From: Actinomycetota bacterium
Lineage (GTDB): Bacteria > Actinomycetota > Actinomycetes > Actinomycetales > Microbacteriaceae
Direction of reading: 5' to 3'
Assembly (NCBI GenBank): GCA_018268455.1
Contig: JAFDWM010000002.1
Location: 1 to 64,000, forward strand
Length of the DNA: 64,000 nt
Positions 7,370-15,390 of the stretch are shown in pieces. Every line of letters starts with the position of its first letter. Positions within the stretch are counted from its first letter, which is position 1. The notes beneath the pieces are model-generated. The model was not told where the DNA came from and ran no database searches. It worked only from the letters and a program-made list of their open reading frames with translations. The position numbers and the translations under genes are program-made.

Positions 7370-9019
7370 TCAGCGGCCGCCGAGCGTGTGACCCATCTCG
7401 TGTCCGCCTGGCACTGCCGACGCCGGTTCCGCAGGGGAGGGTGCCGGAGACGCAGCCCCGCGGACATCGGTGTCGGGTGCGGCGTGTGCGGGGGAGGGCT
7501 GGGCAGCCCCAGCCGGATGCGGCTGCACGGGCGGCGTCGTCGGCAGGCGCACGGTGAACACGGTCGCGCCCGGCTCGCTCTGCACCGCGACCGTGCCGCC
7601 GTGGCTCTCCACGATCGCCTTCGTGATCGACAGGCCGAGGCCGGATCCGCCGGTCGCGCGGTTGCGCGAGCGGTCGCCGCGGGCGAACCGGCTGAACAGC
7701 TCCTCCCGCACGCCGGGGTCGATGCCGGGACCGTCGTCTCGCACCCGCAGCACCGCCTCCGAGCCGTCGCGGTCCACTTCGATCGTGATGTGCGTGCCGG
7801 CGGGAGTGTGCGTGCGGGCGTTGGCGAGCAGGTTCGTCACGACCTGCTGCAGCCTGCCGAGGTCGCCGATCAGCTCGACCGGCTCCTCGGGCACGTCGAT
7901 CTCCCACTCGTGATCCGGCGCGGTGGGCCTGGCATCCGCGACGCCCTCGATCGCGAGCCGGGACAGATCGACGGTCGACAGTGTGAGCTCGCGCCCCTCC
8001 TCGAGGCGGGCGAGCAGCAGCAGATCCTCGACCAGGCTCGTCATGCGCAGCGACTGCGCCTGGATCCGCTCGAGCGCGGTGTGTGCGGACGCCGTCGCAG
8101 GATCCTCCGGCGCACCGGAGCGGCCGAGCGCCCGCAGCGAGAGCTCCGAGTAGCCGCGGATGGAGGAGAGCGGTGTGCGCAGCTCGTGGCTGGCATCGGC
8201 GACGAACTGCCGCATCCGCTCCTCGTTGCGCTGGCGTACGGCGAGCGAGGCGTCCACGTGGTCGAGCAGCGTGTTCAGTGCGGCGCCCACGGATCCGGTC
8301 TCGGTGCGTGGATCCGCCTCCGCGGCGGGGACGCGCTCGGTGATCGACACGTCGCCGCGGTCCAGCGGCTGATTGGCCACGCGGTTCGCGGTCGCCGCGA
8401 CCGCCCGCAGCGGACGCAGCGCGACCCGGATCGTGATCGCCGTGGACAGGGCGAGCAGCAGGAGCCCGGCGATCGTGGTGATCGCGATCATCGAGAACAG
8501 CGTGGTGATCTGCGCCTCGGTGGACGCGCGGGACAGGCCGGTGATGAGCTGGAACGGCTGGGCGCCGCGGATGCTGGTGTGCTGCAGCTGGTAGCTGCCG
8601 AGCCCGGCGATCTCCTCCGCGGAGCGTCCCTGGCTGAGCGCGTTCACGATCTGCGTCATCTGCAGGTCGGTGAGGGGGAGTGCGGTGTGGTCGGGGCTGA
8701 CGAAGGTGCCTGTCGCGTCTCCGGATCCGCTCACGACCATCACCAGCGTGCCCGTCTGCACGCCCGTCTGGCCCACGACCAGCTCCGTCGCCTTCGGCAC
8801 CACACCGCCGAACGTCGAGCGCTGTGCGGCCATCGTCGCGAGGCCCTTGCCCGCGGTGCCCAGTTCATCCTGGAGCCGCCCGTTGAGCACGTTGCCGAGC
8901 ACGACGCTGGTGGTGATCGCGATCACGACCAGGATCAGCGACACGAACCCGGTCACTGCGGCCATCAGCCGCGTCTGCAGCGAGAGCGGGCCGCGCGAGT
9001 GCGGACTGAGCAGGCTCAT
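7370..9019 (-). CDS. Two-component sensor histidine kinase
   Basis: A 549-residue membrane kinase. An N-terminal membrane helix (about residues 15-42), an extracytoplasmic sensor region of some 130 residues and a second helix (near residue 180-200) are followed by a HAMP linker, a HisKA domain with the phospho-accepting His at about residue 278 in SHELRTPLSSIRGYSEL, and an HATPase domain with NLLANARTHTP, RDDGPGIDPG and GGSGLGLSI. A Pro/Ala-rich tail of about 60 residues follows the kinase core. The response regulator gene lies immediately upstream on the same strand with a 16-base gap. The divergent ABC permease/ATPase genes are the probable target, as in antimicrobial-peptide or cell-envelope stress modules. 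The signal is unknown. Confidence 0.93.
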   Translation of the reverse strand: MSLLSPHSRGPLSLQTRLMAAVTGFVSLILVVIAITTSVVLGNVLNGRLQDELGTAGKGLATMAAQRSTFGGVVPKATELVVGQTGVQTGTLVMVVSGSGDATGTFVSPDHTALPLTDLQMTQIVNALSQGRSAEEIAGLGSYQLQHTSIRGAQPFQLITGLSRASTEAQITTLFSMIAITTIAGLLLLALSTAITIRVALRPLRAVAATANRVANQPLDRGDVSITERVPAAEADPRTETGSVGAALNTLLDHVDASLAVRQRNEERMRQFVADASHELRTPLSSIRGYSELSLRALGRSGAPEDPATASAHTALERIQAQSLRMTSLVEDLLLLARLEEGRELTLSTVDLSRLAIEGVADARPTAPDHEWEIDVPEEPVELIGDLGRLQQVVTNLLANARTHTPAGTHITIEVDRDGSEAVLRVRDDGPGIDPGVREELFSRFARGDRSRNRATGGSGLGLSITKAIVESHGGTVAVQSEPGATVFTVRLPTTPPVQPHPAGAAQPSPAHAAPDTDVRGAASPAPSPAEPASAVPGGHEMGHTLGGR

Positions 9020-9035
9020 GGACGACGGGCCTTCG

Positions 9036-9785
9036 TCACGCGTGGGCTTCCTGAGGCTGCGGCGCCTTGATCATGTAGCCGACACCGCGCACGGTGTGGA
9101 TGAGCGCGGTCTCGCGGCCGGCGTCGAGCTTCTTGCGCAGATACGAGATGTACAGCTCGACGACGCTCGAGCGGCCGCCGAAGTCGTAGCTCCACACCCG
9201 ATCGAGGATCTGCGCCTTCGACAGCACGCGGCGCTCATTGCGCATCAGGAAGCGCAGCAGCTCGAATTCGGTGGCCGTCAGCTCGATCTCGTCGCTGCCG
9301 CGGACGACCTCGTGGCTGTCCTCGTTGAGGGTGAGGTCGCCGACCTGCAGGATCGAGTCGCTGGCATCGGTGGTCGCGCCGCCGGATCGCCGGATCACGG
9401 CGCGCAGGCGCGCGACGACCTCCTCGAGGCTGAACGGCTTGGTGACGTAGTCGTCGCCGCCCGCGGTGAGTCCCGCGATCCGGTCGCTCACCGCATCCTT
9501 GGCGGTGAGGAACACGACGGGCACCATGTTGCCCTGCTCGCGCAGGCGCTTGAGGACGCCGAGCCCGTCCAGATCGGGCATCATGACGTCGAGGACCAGC
9601 GCGTCGGGGCCGAAGTCGCGCGCGACCTGCAGGGCTTCGAGCCCGGATCCGGCCGTGCGCACCTCCCATCCCTCCATGCGCAGGGCCATGGACAGCAGAT
9701 CGGTGAGCATCGGCTCGTCGTCGACCGCGAGGATCCGCAGGGGAGAGCCATCGGGGCGACGCAGCTCAGTGGCGTGATCGTTCAT
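9036..9785 (-). CDS. OmpR/PhoB-family response regulator
   Basis: A two-domain regulator of about 249 residues. The receiver domain has the acidic pair in LAVDDEP, phospho-acceptor Asp at about residue 66 in LVLDVMMPD and the conserved Lys in FLTAKD. The DNA-binding domain is a C-terminal winged helix (RVLSKAQILDRVWSYDFGGRSSVVELYISYLRKK in pieces). I chose the second of two in-frame ATGs (9785) because GAGGAG lies ten bases upstream of it, whereas it is only one base from the ATG at 9794. It is co-transcribed with the histidine kinase. Direct repeats in its upstream region look like its own binding site. Confidence 0.93.
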   Translation of the reverse strand: MNDHATELRRPDGSPLRILAVDDEPMLTDLLSMALRMEGWEVRTAGSGLEALQVARDFGPDALVLDVMMPDLDGLGVLKRLREQGNMVPVVFLTAKDAVSDRIAGLTAGGDDYVTKPFSLEEVVARLRAVIRRSGGATTDASDSILQVGDLTLNEDSHEVVRGSDEIELTATEFELLRFLMRNERRVLSKAQILDRVWSYDFGGRSSVVELYISYLRKKLDAGRETALIHTVRGVGYMIKAPQPQEAHA

Positions 9786-9807
9786 GAGGTCCATTCTCCT
9801 CAGTTTC

Positions 9808-9825
9808 CTATGAACGATCTATGAA
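9808..9825. promoter_or_regulatory. Candidate response-regulator box (CTATGAA direct repeat)
   Basis: Two perfect copies of CTATGAA begin at 9808 and 9819, eleven bases apart, immediately upstream of the response regulator and in the region shared with the divergent ABC genes. Tandem repeats at one-turn spacing are the usual recognition sites of OmpR/PhoB regulators. A second 11-base-spaced pair (TAGC at 9878 and 9889) lies nearer the ABC genes. Confidence 0.45.
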
Positions 9826-9972
9826 GAGCGGAGTGTTCGTGCCGATGGGTGCGTCGAGCATCGTCATGCCGTCTGCTTAGCGCCCGCATAGCATCGCCAT
9901 CGCTCGCCCTTAGAACCGGCTCCTAACGTCGCATCGACGCCTTGACATGGCCGTCGTGACGAAGGAGTGCTG

Positions 9973-11502
9973 ATGTACGGGACGTATCTGCGCCGAGAGC
10001 TCGCCGGACGCAAGAAGCAGACGGTGATCGTCGCCGTCGGGCTTGCGGTCGCGATCGCCCTGGTGATCGTGGTGAATGCACTGTCCGCCGGGGTGCGCGA
10101 CGCGCAGACCCAGGCACTCTCGCGCGTCTACGGCGTCGGCACCGACCTCACCGTGACCGGCGCGCCCGCGCAGCGGGGCAGCGACACCGGCGGGCAGCGG
10201 TTCGACTTCGGTGCCGGCGGTGGCACCGACAGCGGCTCGGGCACGACGCTCGACCGGTCGGTGCTGCGCGCCTCCCCGGCCCGCGGCACCCTCGACGCGG
10301 CCGCCGTGACCACGATCGCCGGCACGTCCGGGGTGTCCGCGTCCACCGGCGCGCTGAGCCTGACGAATGTGACGTTCAACGGACAGGTGCAGGGCGCCCA
10401 GGGAGCCACCGGCGGACCCGGCGAGGGCGGCACCGGGGGCACGGGAGAGGACGAGGGTGGCACCGGGCAGCGGCCCCGCTTCGGCGGCGGCAGCTTCGGC
10501 ATCAACTCGTTCAGCGTGCTCGGCGTCGACCCGACCACGACGGCGGTGGGCCCGCTGTCCTCGGTGAAGGTGTCGTCCGGGCGCAACCTCGGAACCGGCG
10601 ACGACGGCCGGCTCGTCGCGCTCGTGGACAGCACGTATGCGACCTCGAAGAACCTGGCACTGGGCGGCACGGTCGACGTGGGCGGATCCGCCGTCACCAT
10701 CGTCGGCGTCGTGGCGTCGTCATCCGACGCGGCCGACACCGCGGCGAACGTCTACCTCCCGCTGAGTACGGCGCAGAAGCTCGCCGGCACGGGGAACGTC
10801 GTCTCGACCGTGTACGTGAAGGCGGGCTCCGCCTCGGACATCTCGACTGTGCAGACCGCGCTCACGAAGGCGCTGCCGACCGCGACGGTGAGCTCGCAGG
10901 CAGACCTCGCCGCCACCGTGTCGGGATCGCTGTCCAGCGCCGCCGGCATGATCGAGGGCCTGGGCACCTGGCTGTCGATCATCGTGCTCGTGGTCGCGGT
11001 GCTGCTGGCGGTGCTCTTCACGCTGTCCGGCGTGGCCCGCCGCACGCGCGAGTTCGGCACACTCAAGGCGATCGGATGGTCGAACGGCAGGATCGTGCGC
11101 CAGGTCGCGGGCGAGTCGCTCGTGCAGGGGCTGATCGGCGGTGCGGCCGGGCTCGCGCTCGGGCTCGTCGGGATCCTGCTCGTGAACGTGCTGCACCCCA
11201 CGATCTCCGGCGCGTCCGCCGCCGGCATCGCTCGCCGCGGCGCTGCCGCGGGCGGCACGGGCGGCGGCGCGGGTGCCGCGACCGGCGGCGGATTCGGCGG
11301 GGGAGGATTCGGCGGGGGAGGCGGCGGCTTCGGACGTCTGGGCCAGGGCGTTCAGGATGTGGTGCTGCACGCGCCGCTGAGCATCTGGATCCTCGTCGCC
11401 GCGGTCGGCCTCGCGATCCTCGGCGGCCTCATCGCCGGTGCGATCGGCGGGTGGCGCGCCGCGCGGCTGAGCCCCGCAGAAGCCCTGCGGTCCGCCGCCT
11501 GA
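9973..11502 (+). CDS. MacB/FtsX-like ABC transporter permease
   Basis: A 509-residue permease with one N-terminal membrane helix, a large extracytoplasmic MacB-type periplasmic-core-like domain, and three C-terminal helices of the FtsX fold (LSIIVLVVAVLLAVLFTLSG, then LIGGAAGLALGLVGILLVNV, then SIWILVAAVGLAILGGLIAG). Such permeases do not move solutes through the membrane; they use ATP hydrolysis inside to drive changes outside (peptide efflux, signalling or lipoprotein handling). Two Gly-rich stretches stand out, one in the outer domain (about residues 150-180) and one between the second and third helices (about residues 420-455). The ATG follows AAGGAG by five bases. The ATPase gene follows after 28 bases. 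Confidence 0.9.
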   Translation: MYGTYLRRELAGRKKQTVIVAVGLAVAIALVIVVNALSAGVRDAQTQALSRVYGVGTDLTVTGAPAQRGSDTGGQRFDFGAGGGTDSGSGTTLDRSVLRASPARGTLDAAAVTTIAGTSGVSASTGALSLTNVTFNGQVQGAQGATGGPGEGGTGGTGEDEGGTGQRPRFGGGSFGINSFSVLGVDPTTTAVGPLSSVKVSSGRNLGTGDDGRLVALVDSTYATSKNLALGGTVDVGGSAVTIVGVVASSSDAADTAANVYLPLSTAQKLAGTGNVVSTVYVKAGSASDISTVQTALTKALPTATVSSQADLAATVSGSLSSAAGMIEGLGTWLSIIVLVVAVLLAVLFTLSGVARRTREFGTLKAIGWSNGRIVRQVAGESLVQGLIGGAAGLALGLVGILLVNVLHPTISGASAAGIARRGAAAGGTGGGAGAATGGGFGGGGFGGGGGGFGRLGQGVQDVVLHAPLSIWILVAAVGLAILGGLIAGAIGGWRAARLSPAEALRSAA

Positions 11503-11530
11503 CACTCACGACCGAGAACGGAGCATCGAC

Positions 11531-12235
11531 ATGAGCACCATCGAGACCGCGCCCGCCGACACGTCGGCCCTGTACCGGCTCACCGGCGTCACCCGCACCT
11601 ACCGCGGCAAGGGCCGCACCGTCACCCCGCTCACCGGGGTGACGGTCGATATCGCCGCGGGCGAGTTCGTCACGATCCAGGGGCCGACCGGCGGCGGCAA
11701 GTCGACGCTGCTGCAGCTGCTCGGCGCGCTGGATCGCCCCACGGCCGGGTCGCTGGTGCTCGCCGGCACCGAGCTATCGTCGGCCTCGAACCGGGAGCTC
11801 GGCCGGATCCGCGCCGAGGACATCGGCTTCGTCTTCCAGGGCTTCAACCTGATCCCCACGCTGACCGCGCGCGAGAACGTGGCGATGGCGCTCGTACCGG
11901 GCGACGTCCCGACCGCGGAACGCGCGGGGCTCGTCGAACAGGCGCTCGCCCACGTCGGGCTCGCCGACCGCGGCGATCACCTTCCCGGCGAGCTCAGCGG
12001 CGGCCAGCAGCAGCGCGTCGCGATCGCGCGCGCGATCGTGAAGACGCCGAAGGTGCTGCTGGCTGACGAGCCGACCGGCAACCTCGACGAGGAGATGCGC
12101 GACGAGATCCTGGGCCTGCTCGAATCGCTCTGCGCCGAGGGGCTGACCCTCATCGTGGTCACGCATGACTCCGCCGTCGCGAAGCGCGCGCACCGCCGCC
12201 TGCGCCTCAAGGACGGCCGGATCCTCGAGGTCTGA
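11531..12235 (+). CDS. ABC transporter ATP-binding protein (MacB/LolD type)
   Basis: A 234-residue ATPase that powers the preceding permease. The Walker A is GPTGGGKST (with Thr and Gly-Gly in place of the usual Asn-Gly-Ser order), the Q-loop lies in FVFQGFNLIPTLTARENV, the signature is LSGGQQQRVAIARA, and Walker B plus catalytic Glu is VLLADEPTGNLDE, with the switch His in VVTHDS. The sequence FQxFNLIPTLTAxENV is typical of the MacB/LolD/YtrE subfamily. It is the last gene of the two-gene operon, and the downstream palindrome probably ends transcription. Confidence 0.94.
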   Translation: MSTIETAPADTSALYRLTGVTRTYRGKGRTVTPLTGVTVDIAAGEFVTIQGPTGGGKSTLLQLLGALDRPTAGSLVLAGTELSSASNRELGRIRAEDIGFVFQGFNLIPTLTARENVAMALVPGDVPTAERAGLVEQALAHVGLADRGDHLPGELSGGQQQRVAIARAIVKTPKVLLADEPTGNLDEEMRDEILGLLESLCAEGLTLIVVTHDSAVAKRAHRRLRLKDGRILEV

Positions 12236-12257
12236 GCTCCTCGGAGCTGGGCAGACC

Positions 12258-12336
12258 TGACCGCGAGACTGCACCGGGGCCTCGAGACTGCAGCGGGGGC
12301 GCGCAGTCTCGAGGCGGGGGTGCAGTCTCGCGGTCA
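12258..12336. repeat. Long imperfect palindrome, probable bidirectional terminator
   Basis: Two 34-base arms (12258-12291 and 12303-12336) pair with only three mismatches around an 11-base loop. Each arm contains two copies of a GAGACTGC unit (CGCGAGACTGCACC and CTCGAGACTGCAGC), so the element is also a nested direct repeat. It lies between convergent genes, ending nine bases from the gnd stop codon, and could stop transcription from both sides. There is no U-tract. The internal repetition suggests a dispersed intergenic repeat family rather than a simple terminator. Confidence 0.8.
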
Positions 12337-12344
12337 GTACGGCG

Positions 12345-13793
12345 TCAGTGGGTGTCTTCGGCTTCGATTTCGGTGCGGTCGCCGGACCACTGGGTGTGGA
12401 AGGTGCCTTCCTTGTCGGTGCGCTTGTAGGTGTGGGCGCCGAAGAAGTCGCGCTGGCCCTGCACGAGCGCGGCGGGGAGCCGGTCGGCGCGGATCCCGTC
12501 GTAGTACGACAGCGACGAGGAGAACGCGGGGGCGGGGATCCCGGCCTGCGCGGCGGCGACCACGACGCGCCGCCACGCGGCCTGGGCGCGGGTGATCGCC
12601 TCGGCGAAATAGGGTGCGGTCATCAGCACCGGCAGGCCGGGCTCGGCGGCGTAGGCATCGGCGATGCGGTTCAGGAACTGCGCACGGATGATGCACCCGC
12701 CACGCCAGATCTTGCTGACCTGGCCGAGGTCGATGTTCCAGTCGTACTCGGCAGCCCCCGCACGGATCTCATCGAAGCCCTGCGAGTACGCGACGATCTT
12801 CGACGCGTACAGGGCCAGCCGCACGTCCTCGATGAACGCGTCCGGATCCGCCACCGTGAGCGCCTCGGAGGGACCGGGCAGGGCCTGCGCGGCCGCACGC
12901 TGCTCCGGGTGGCTGGACAGGGAACGGGCGAAGGTGGCCTCGGCGATCCCGGACACCGGGACGCCCAGGGACAGGGCGGTCTGCACGGTCCACGCGCCGG
13001 TGCCCTTCGCGCCGGCCTGGTCCAGGATCACGTCCACGAGCGGCAGCCCGGTCGCGGCGTCGACCTGACGCAGCACCTCCGCGGTGATCTCGATCAGGTA
13101 CGACTCCAGCTCGCCCGTGTTCCACACCGCGAAGATCTCCGCGATCTCGGCCGGGGTCTTGCCCGTGCCCCGGCGGATCAGGTCGTACGCCTCGGCGATG
13201 AGCTGCATGTCGGCGTACTCGATGCCGTTGTGCACCATCTTCACGAAGTGCCCGGCACCGTCATGGCCGACGTGCGTCACGCACGGCTCACCCTCCGCGA
13301 TCGCGGCGATGGACTTGAGGATCGGGCCGAGCGTCACCCAGGACTCGTCGGACCCGCCCGGCATGATCGAGGGGCCGGTGAGGGCACCCTCCTCACCACC
13401 GGAGATCCCCGCACCCACGAAGTTGATCCCGCTGGAACGCACCGCCTTCTCCCGGCGGATCGTGTCCGGGAAGTACGCGTTGCCACCATCGACGATGATG
13501 TCGCCCGGCTCGAACACCTTCACCAGCTCATCGATCACCGCGTCCGTGCCCGCACCGGCCTTGACCATGATGATCGCGGTGCGCGGCTTCTGCAGACTGT
13601 CCGCGAACTCCTGATACGACGCCGCGGGGATGAACCCGGCCTCCGGGTGCGCGTCCAGCACTCCCTGCGTCTTCTCGTAGGACCGGTTGAAGATCGCCAC
13701 GGTATTGCCCTCACGACTGGCGAGGTTACGGGCCAGATTCGAACCCATGACAGCGAGTCCGACGACTCCGATATTGGCGGCGGCAGTGGGCAC
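12345..13793 (-). CDS. gnd: 6-phosphogluconate dehydrogenase, NADP(+)-dependent, decarboxylating
   Basis: This pentose-phosphate enzyme oxidises 6-phosphogluconate to ribulose-5-phosphate and CO2 with formation of NADPH. The 482-residue length is that of the long homodimeric form. Visible motifs are the Rossmann loop GVVGLAVMGSNLARNLA (residues 9-25), the NADP-discriminating FNRSYEKT, the substrate/catalytic segment FVKMVHNGIEYADMQ with catalytic Lys, and a C-terminal tail. The GTG start at 13793 has GAGGAG six bases upstream. It supplies ribose-5-phosphate, the substrate of the Prs encoded 9 kb away. Confidence 0.96.
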   Translation of the reverse strand: MPTAAANIGVVGLAVMGSNLARNLASREGNTVAIFNRSYEKTQGVLDAHPEAGFIPAASYQEFADSLQKPRTAIIMVKAGAGTDAVIDELVKVFEPGDIIVDGGNAYFPDTIRREKAVRSSGINFVGAGISGGEEGALTGPSIMPGGSDESWVTLGPILKSIAAIAEGEPCVTHVGHDGAGHFVKMVHNGIEYADMQLIAEAYDLIRRGTGKTPAEIAEIFAVWNTGELESYLIEITAEVLRQVDAATGLPLVDVILDQAGAKGTGAWTVQTALSLGVPVSGIAEATFARSLSSHPEQRAAAQALPGPSEALTVADPDAFIEDVRLALYASKIVAYSQGFDEIRAGAAEYDWNIDLGQVSKIWRGGCIIRAQFLNRIADAYAAEPGLPVLMTAPYFAEAITRAQAAWRRVVVAAAQAGIPAPAFSSSLSYYDGIRADRLPAALVQGQRDFFGAHTYKRTDKEGTFHTQWSGDRTEIEAEDTH

Positions 13794-13940
13794 GGTGATC
13801 TCCTCGTGTGTCCGGTGGGGGATGCCTTCAGCGTATCGCTGTCGATCCGTCGCCGCCGGTGTGTGTCGACGCCGATGACGACACGCGCGGGCCGCGCAGA
13901 TAACGATCCGTGCACGCGCCCCCCGTTATCGCCCGGAAAC

Positions 13941-13952
13941 CGGACATGTCCG
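13941..13952. promoter_or_regulatory. 12-bp perfect palindrome upstream of the ABC binding-protein gene
   Basis: CGGACATGTCCG lies in the 270-base divergent gap between gnd and the amino-acid binding-protein gene, 36 bases before the putative -10 box of the latter. A second inverted repeat (GTGTCG ten bases before CGACAC) lies near 13863-13884. Either could be an operator for a nitrogen- or amino-acid-responsive regulator; this is inference. Otherwise the gap contains nothing I recognise. Confidence 0.35.
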
Positions 13953-13987
13953 AAACAAATGTGGTGCGTCATGCGTCGGACGCGAGG

Positions 13988-13993
13988 TACGCT
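13988..13993 (+). promoter_or_regulatory. Possible -10 box of the branched-chain amino-acid transporter operon
   Basis: TACGCT, about 70 bases upstream of the binding-protein ATG, would give a 5' leader of about 63 bases. The -35 region (around 13965-13970) is weak. Confidence 0.3.
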
Positions 13994-14063
13994 CAGCACA
14001 CCCTTGATGACATCGGCGTTCGAGGCAGACCGCCGATGACCCGAAATCGGAAGGCAACTCACA

Positions 14064-15293
14064 ATGATGCGAAAGAAAGCCGTCGCGGGTGTGGCAGCAG
14101 CCGCCGCACTGCTGCTGCTGGCCGGCTGTGCGAACCAGGCGAGCACTGGCACGAGCACGTCAGGCAGCAGCAGCGGAAGCATCCCCGACATCCCCGCTGT
14201 GACCTCGGTCGAGACCCCGAAGAACGCCGTGCTTCCGGCCGGCGACGGAAAGGGCACCTGCCCGGCCACCACGACCATCGCGTACATCGGCGCCGAGACC
14301 GGCCCGAACGCACAGCTCGGCATCAACATCTTCAACGGTGTGCAGCTGGCCATCGACCAGCACAACAAGGCCAACCCCGGCTGCCAGGTGCAGTTCAAGA
14401 AGTACGACACCGAGGGTGACCCGAACAAGGCGACCGGCCCGGTGACCCAGGCCGTGAGCGAGGCCGACATCATCGGCGTCGTCGGTCTGCCGTTCTCCGG
14501 CGAGTCGAAGGCGACGGGCAACATCTTCCAGCAGCAGGGCCTGGTGCACATCACCCCGTCCGCGACCAACCCCGGCCTGACGCAGAACGGGTGGACGACG
14601 TTCTTCCGCGGCCTGGGCAACGACGCTCAGCAGGGCCCCGCGGCCGCCAAGTTCCTCACGGACACCCTGAAGGCCAAGAAGGTCTACCTCGTGCAGGATG
14701 ACTCGGACTACGGCATCGGCCTCGCCGGCACCACCTCGAAGGGTCTCGGCAGCGCGCTGGTCGGCACCGACAAGGTGACCACCGGTCAGAAGGACTTCTC
14801 GGCCACGATCTCGAAGATCATGAACGCGAAGCCGGACGCGGTCTACTACTCGGGCTACTACGCCGAGGCTGCTCCGCTCGCGCAGCAGCTCGTGTCGAAG
14901 GGCTTCACCGGCGCCTTCGTCGGCCCCGATGGTGTGAAGGACGACCAGTTCATCAAGCTGGCCGGCGACGCATCCAAGAACGCGTTCTTCACCTGCCCGT
15001 GCATCCCGGGTGAGCTGCTGACGGACTTCTCCAAGCAGTACACCGACGCGTTCAGCGCCGCTCCCGGCACCTACTCGATCGAGGGTTACGACGCGGCCAC
15101 CGTGCTGCTGAGCGGCATCGACAAGGGCAAGCAGACGCGCGCCGATCTGCTGGCCTGGGTCACCTCGTACGACGCGGACGGCCTGGCGAAGCACCTCAAG
15201 TGGGACAAGACGGGCGAGCTCGAGGCTCCGACCGTCTACGGCTACCGCGTGCAGGACGGGAAGATCGCCTACATCGGCCCGATCGGCAAGTAA
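14064..15293 (+). CDS. Branched-chain amino-acid-type ABC transporter substrate-binding lipoprotein
   Basis: A 409-residue exported binding protein with a signal peptide ending in the lipobox LLAGC (Cys about residue 20), so it is lipid-anchored on the outer face of the membrane. The mature part is a type I periplasmic-binding fold of the LivJ/LivK family: TIAYIGAETGPNAQLGINIFNG, then VVGLPFSGESKATGNIF, then YYSGYYAEAAPLAQQL. An extra pair of cysteines (FTCPCIPGE) lies in the second lobe. Substrate is inferred to be a branched-chain or other hydrophobic amino acid. GGAAGG precedes the tandem ATG codons. A terminator separates it from the permease genes, which would make the binding protein more abundant than the transporter. 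Confidence 0.93.
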   Translation: MMRKKAVAGVAAAAALLLLAGCANQASTGTSTSGSSSGSIPDIPAVTSVETPKNAVLPAGDGKGTCPATTTIAYIGAETGPNAQLGINIFNGVQLAIDQHNKANPGCQVQFKKYDTEGDPNKATGPVTQAVSEADIIGVVGLPFSGESKATGNIFQQQGLVHITPSATNPGLTQNGWTTFFRGLGNDAQQGPAAAKFLTDTLKAKKVYLVQDDSDYGIGLAGTTSKGLGSALVGTDKVTTGQKDFSATISKIMNAKPDAVYYSGYYAEAAPLAQQLVSKGFTGAFVGPDGVKDDQFIKLAGDASKNAFFTCPCIPGELLTDFSKQYTDAFSAAPGTYSIEGYDAATVLLSGIDKGKQTRADLLAWVTSYDADGLAKHLKWDKTGELEAPTVYGYRVQDGKIAYIGPIGK

Positions 15294-15297
15294 CCAG

Positions 15298-15335
15298 AAG
15301 GCCCCGTGGCGTACCCGCCATGGGGCCTTCTTCTC
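15298..15335 (+). terminator. Terminator/attenuator between binding protein and permease genes
   Basis: A 14-base stem (AAGGCCCCGTGGCG with CGCCATGGGGCCTT, one G-T pair) with a four-base loop and a following TTCTTC tract, five bases after the binding-protein stop. Partial read-through would set the ratio of binding protein to permease. Confidence 0.8.
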
Positions 15336-15390
15336 CCTCCCTGCCCTTTCCGGGCGCGATGGCGCGCCCCCTGTGGAAGCGAATAACTGA

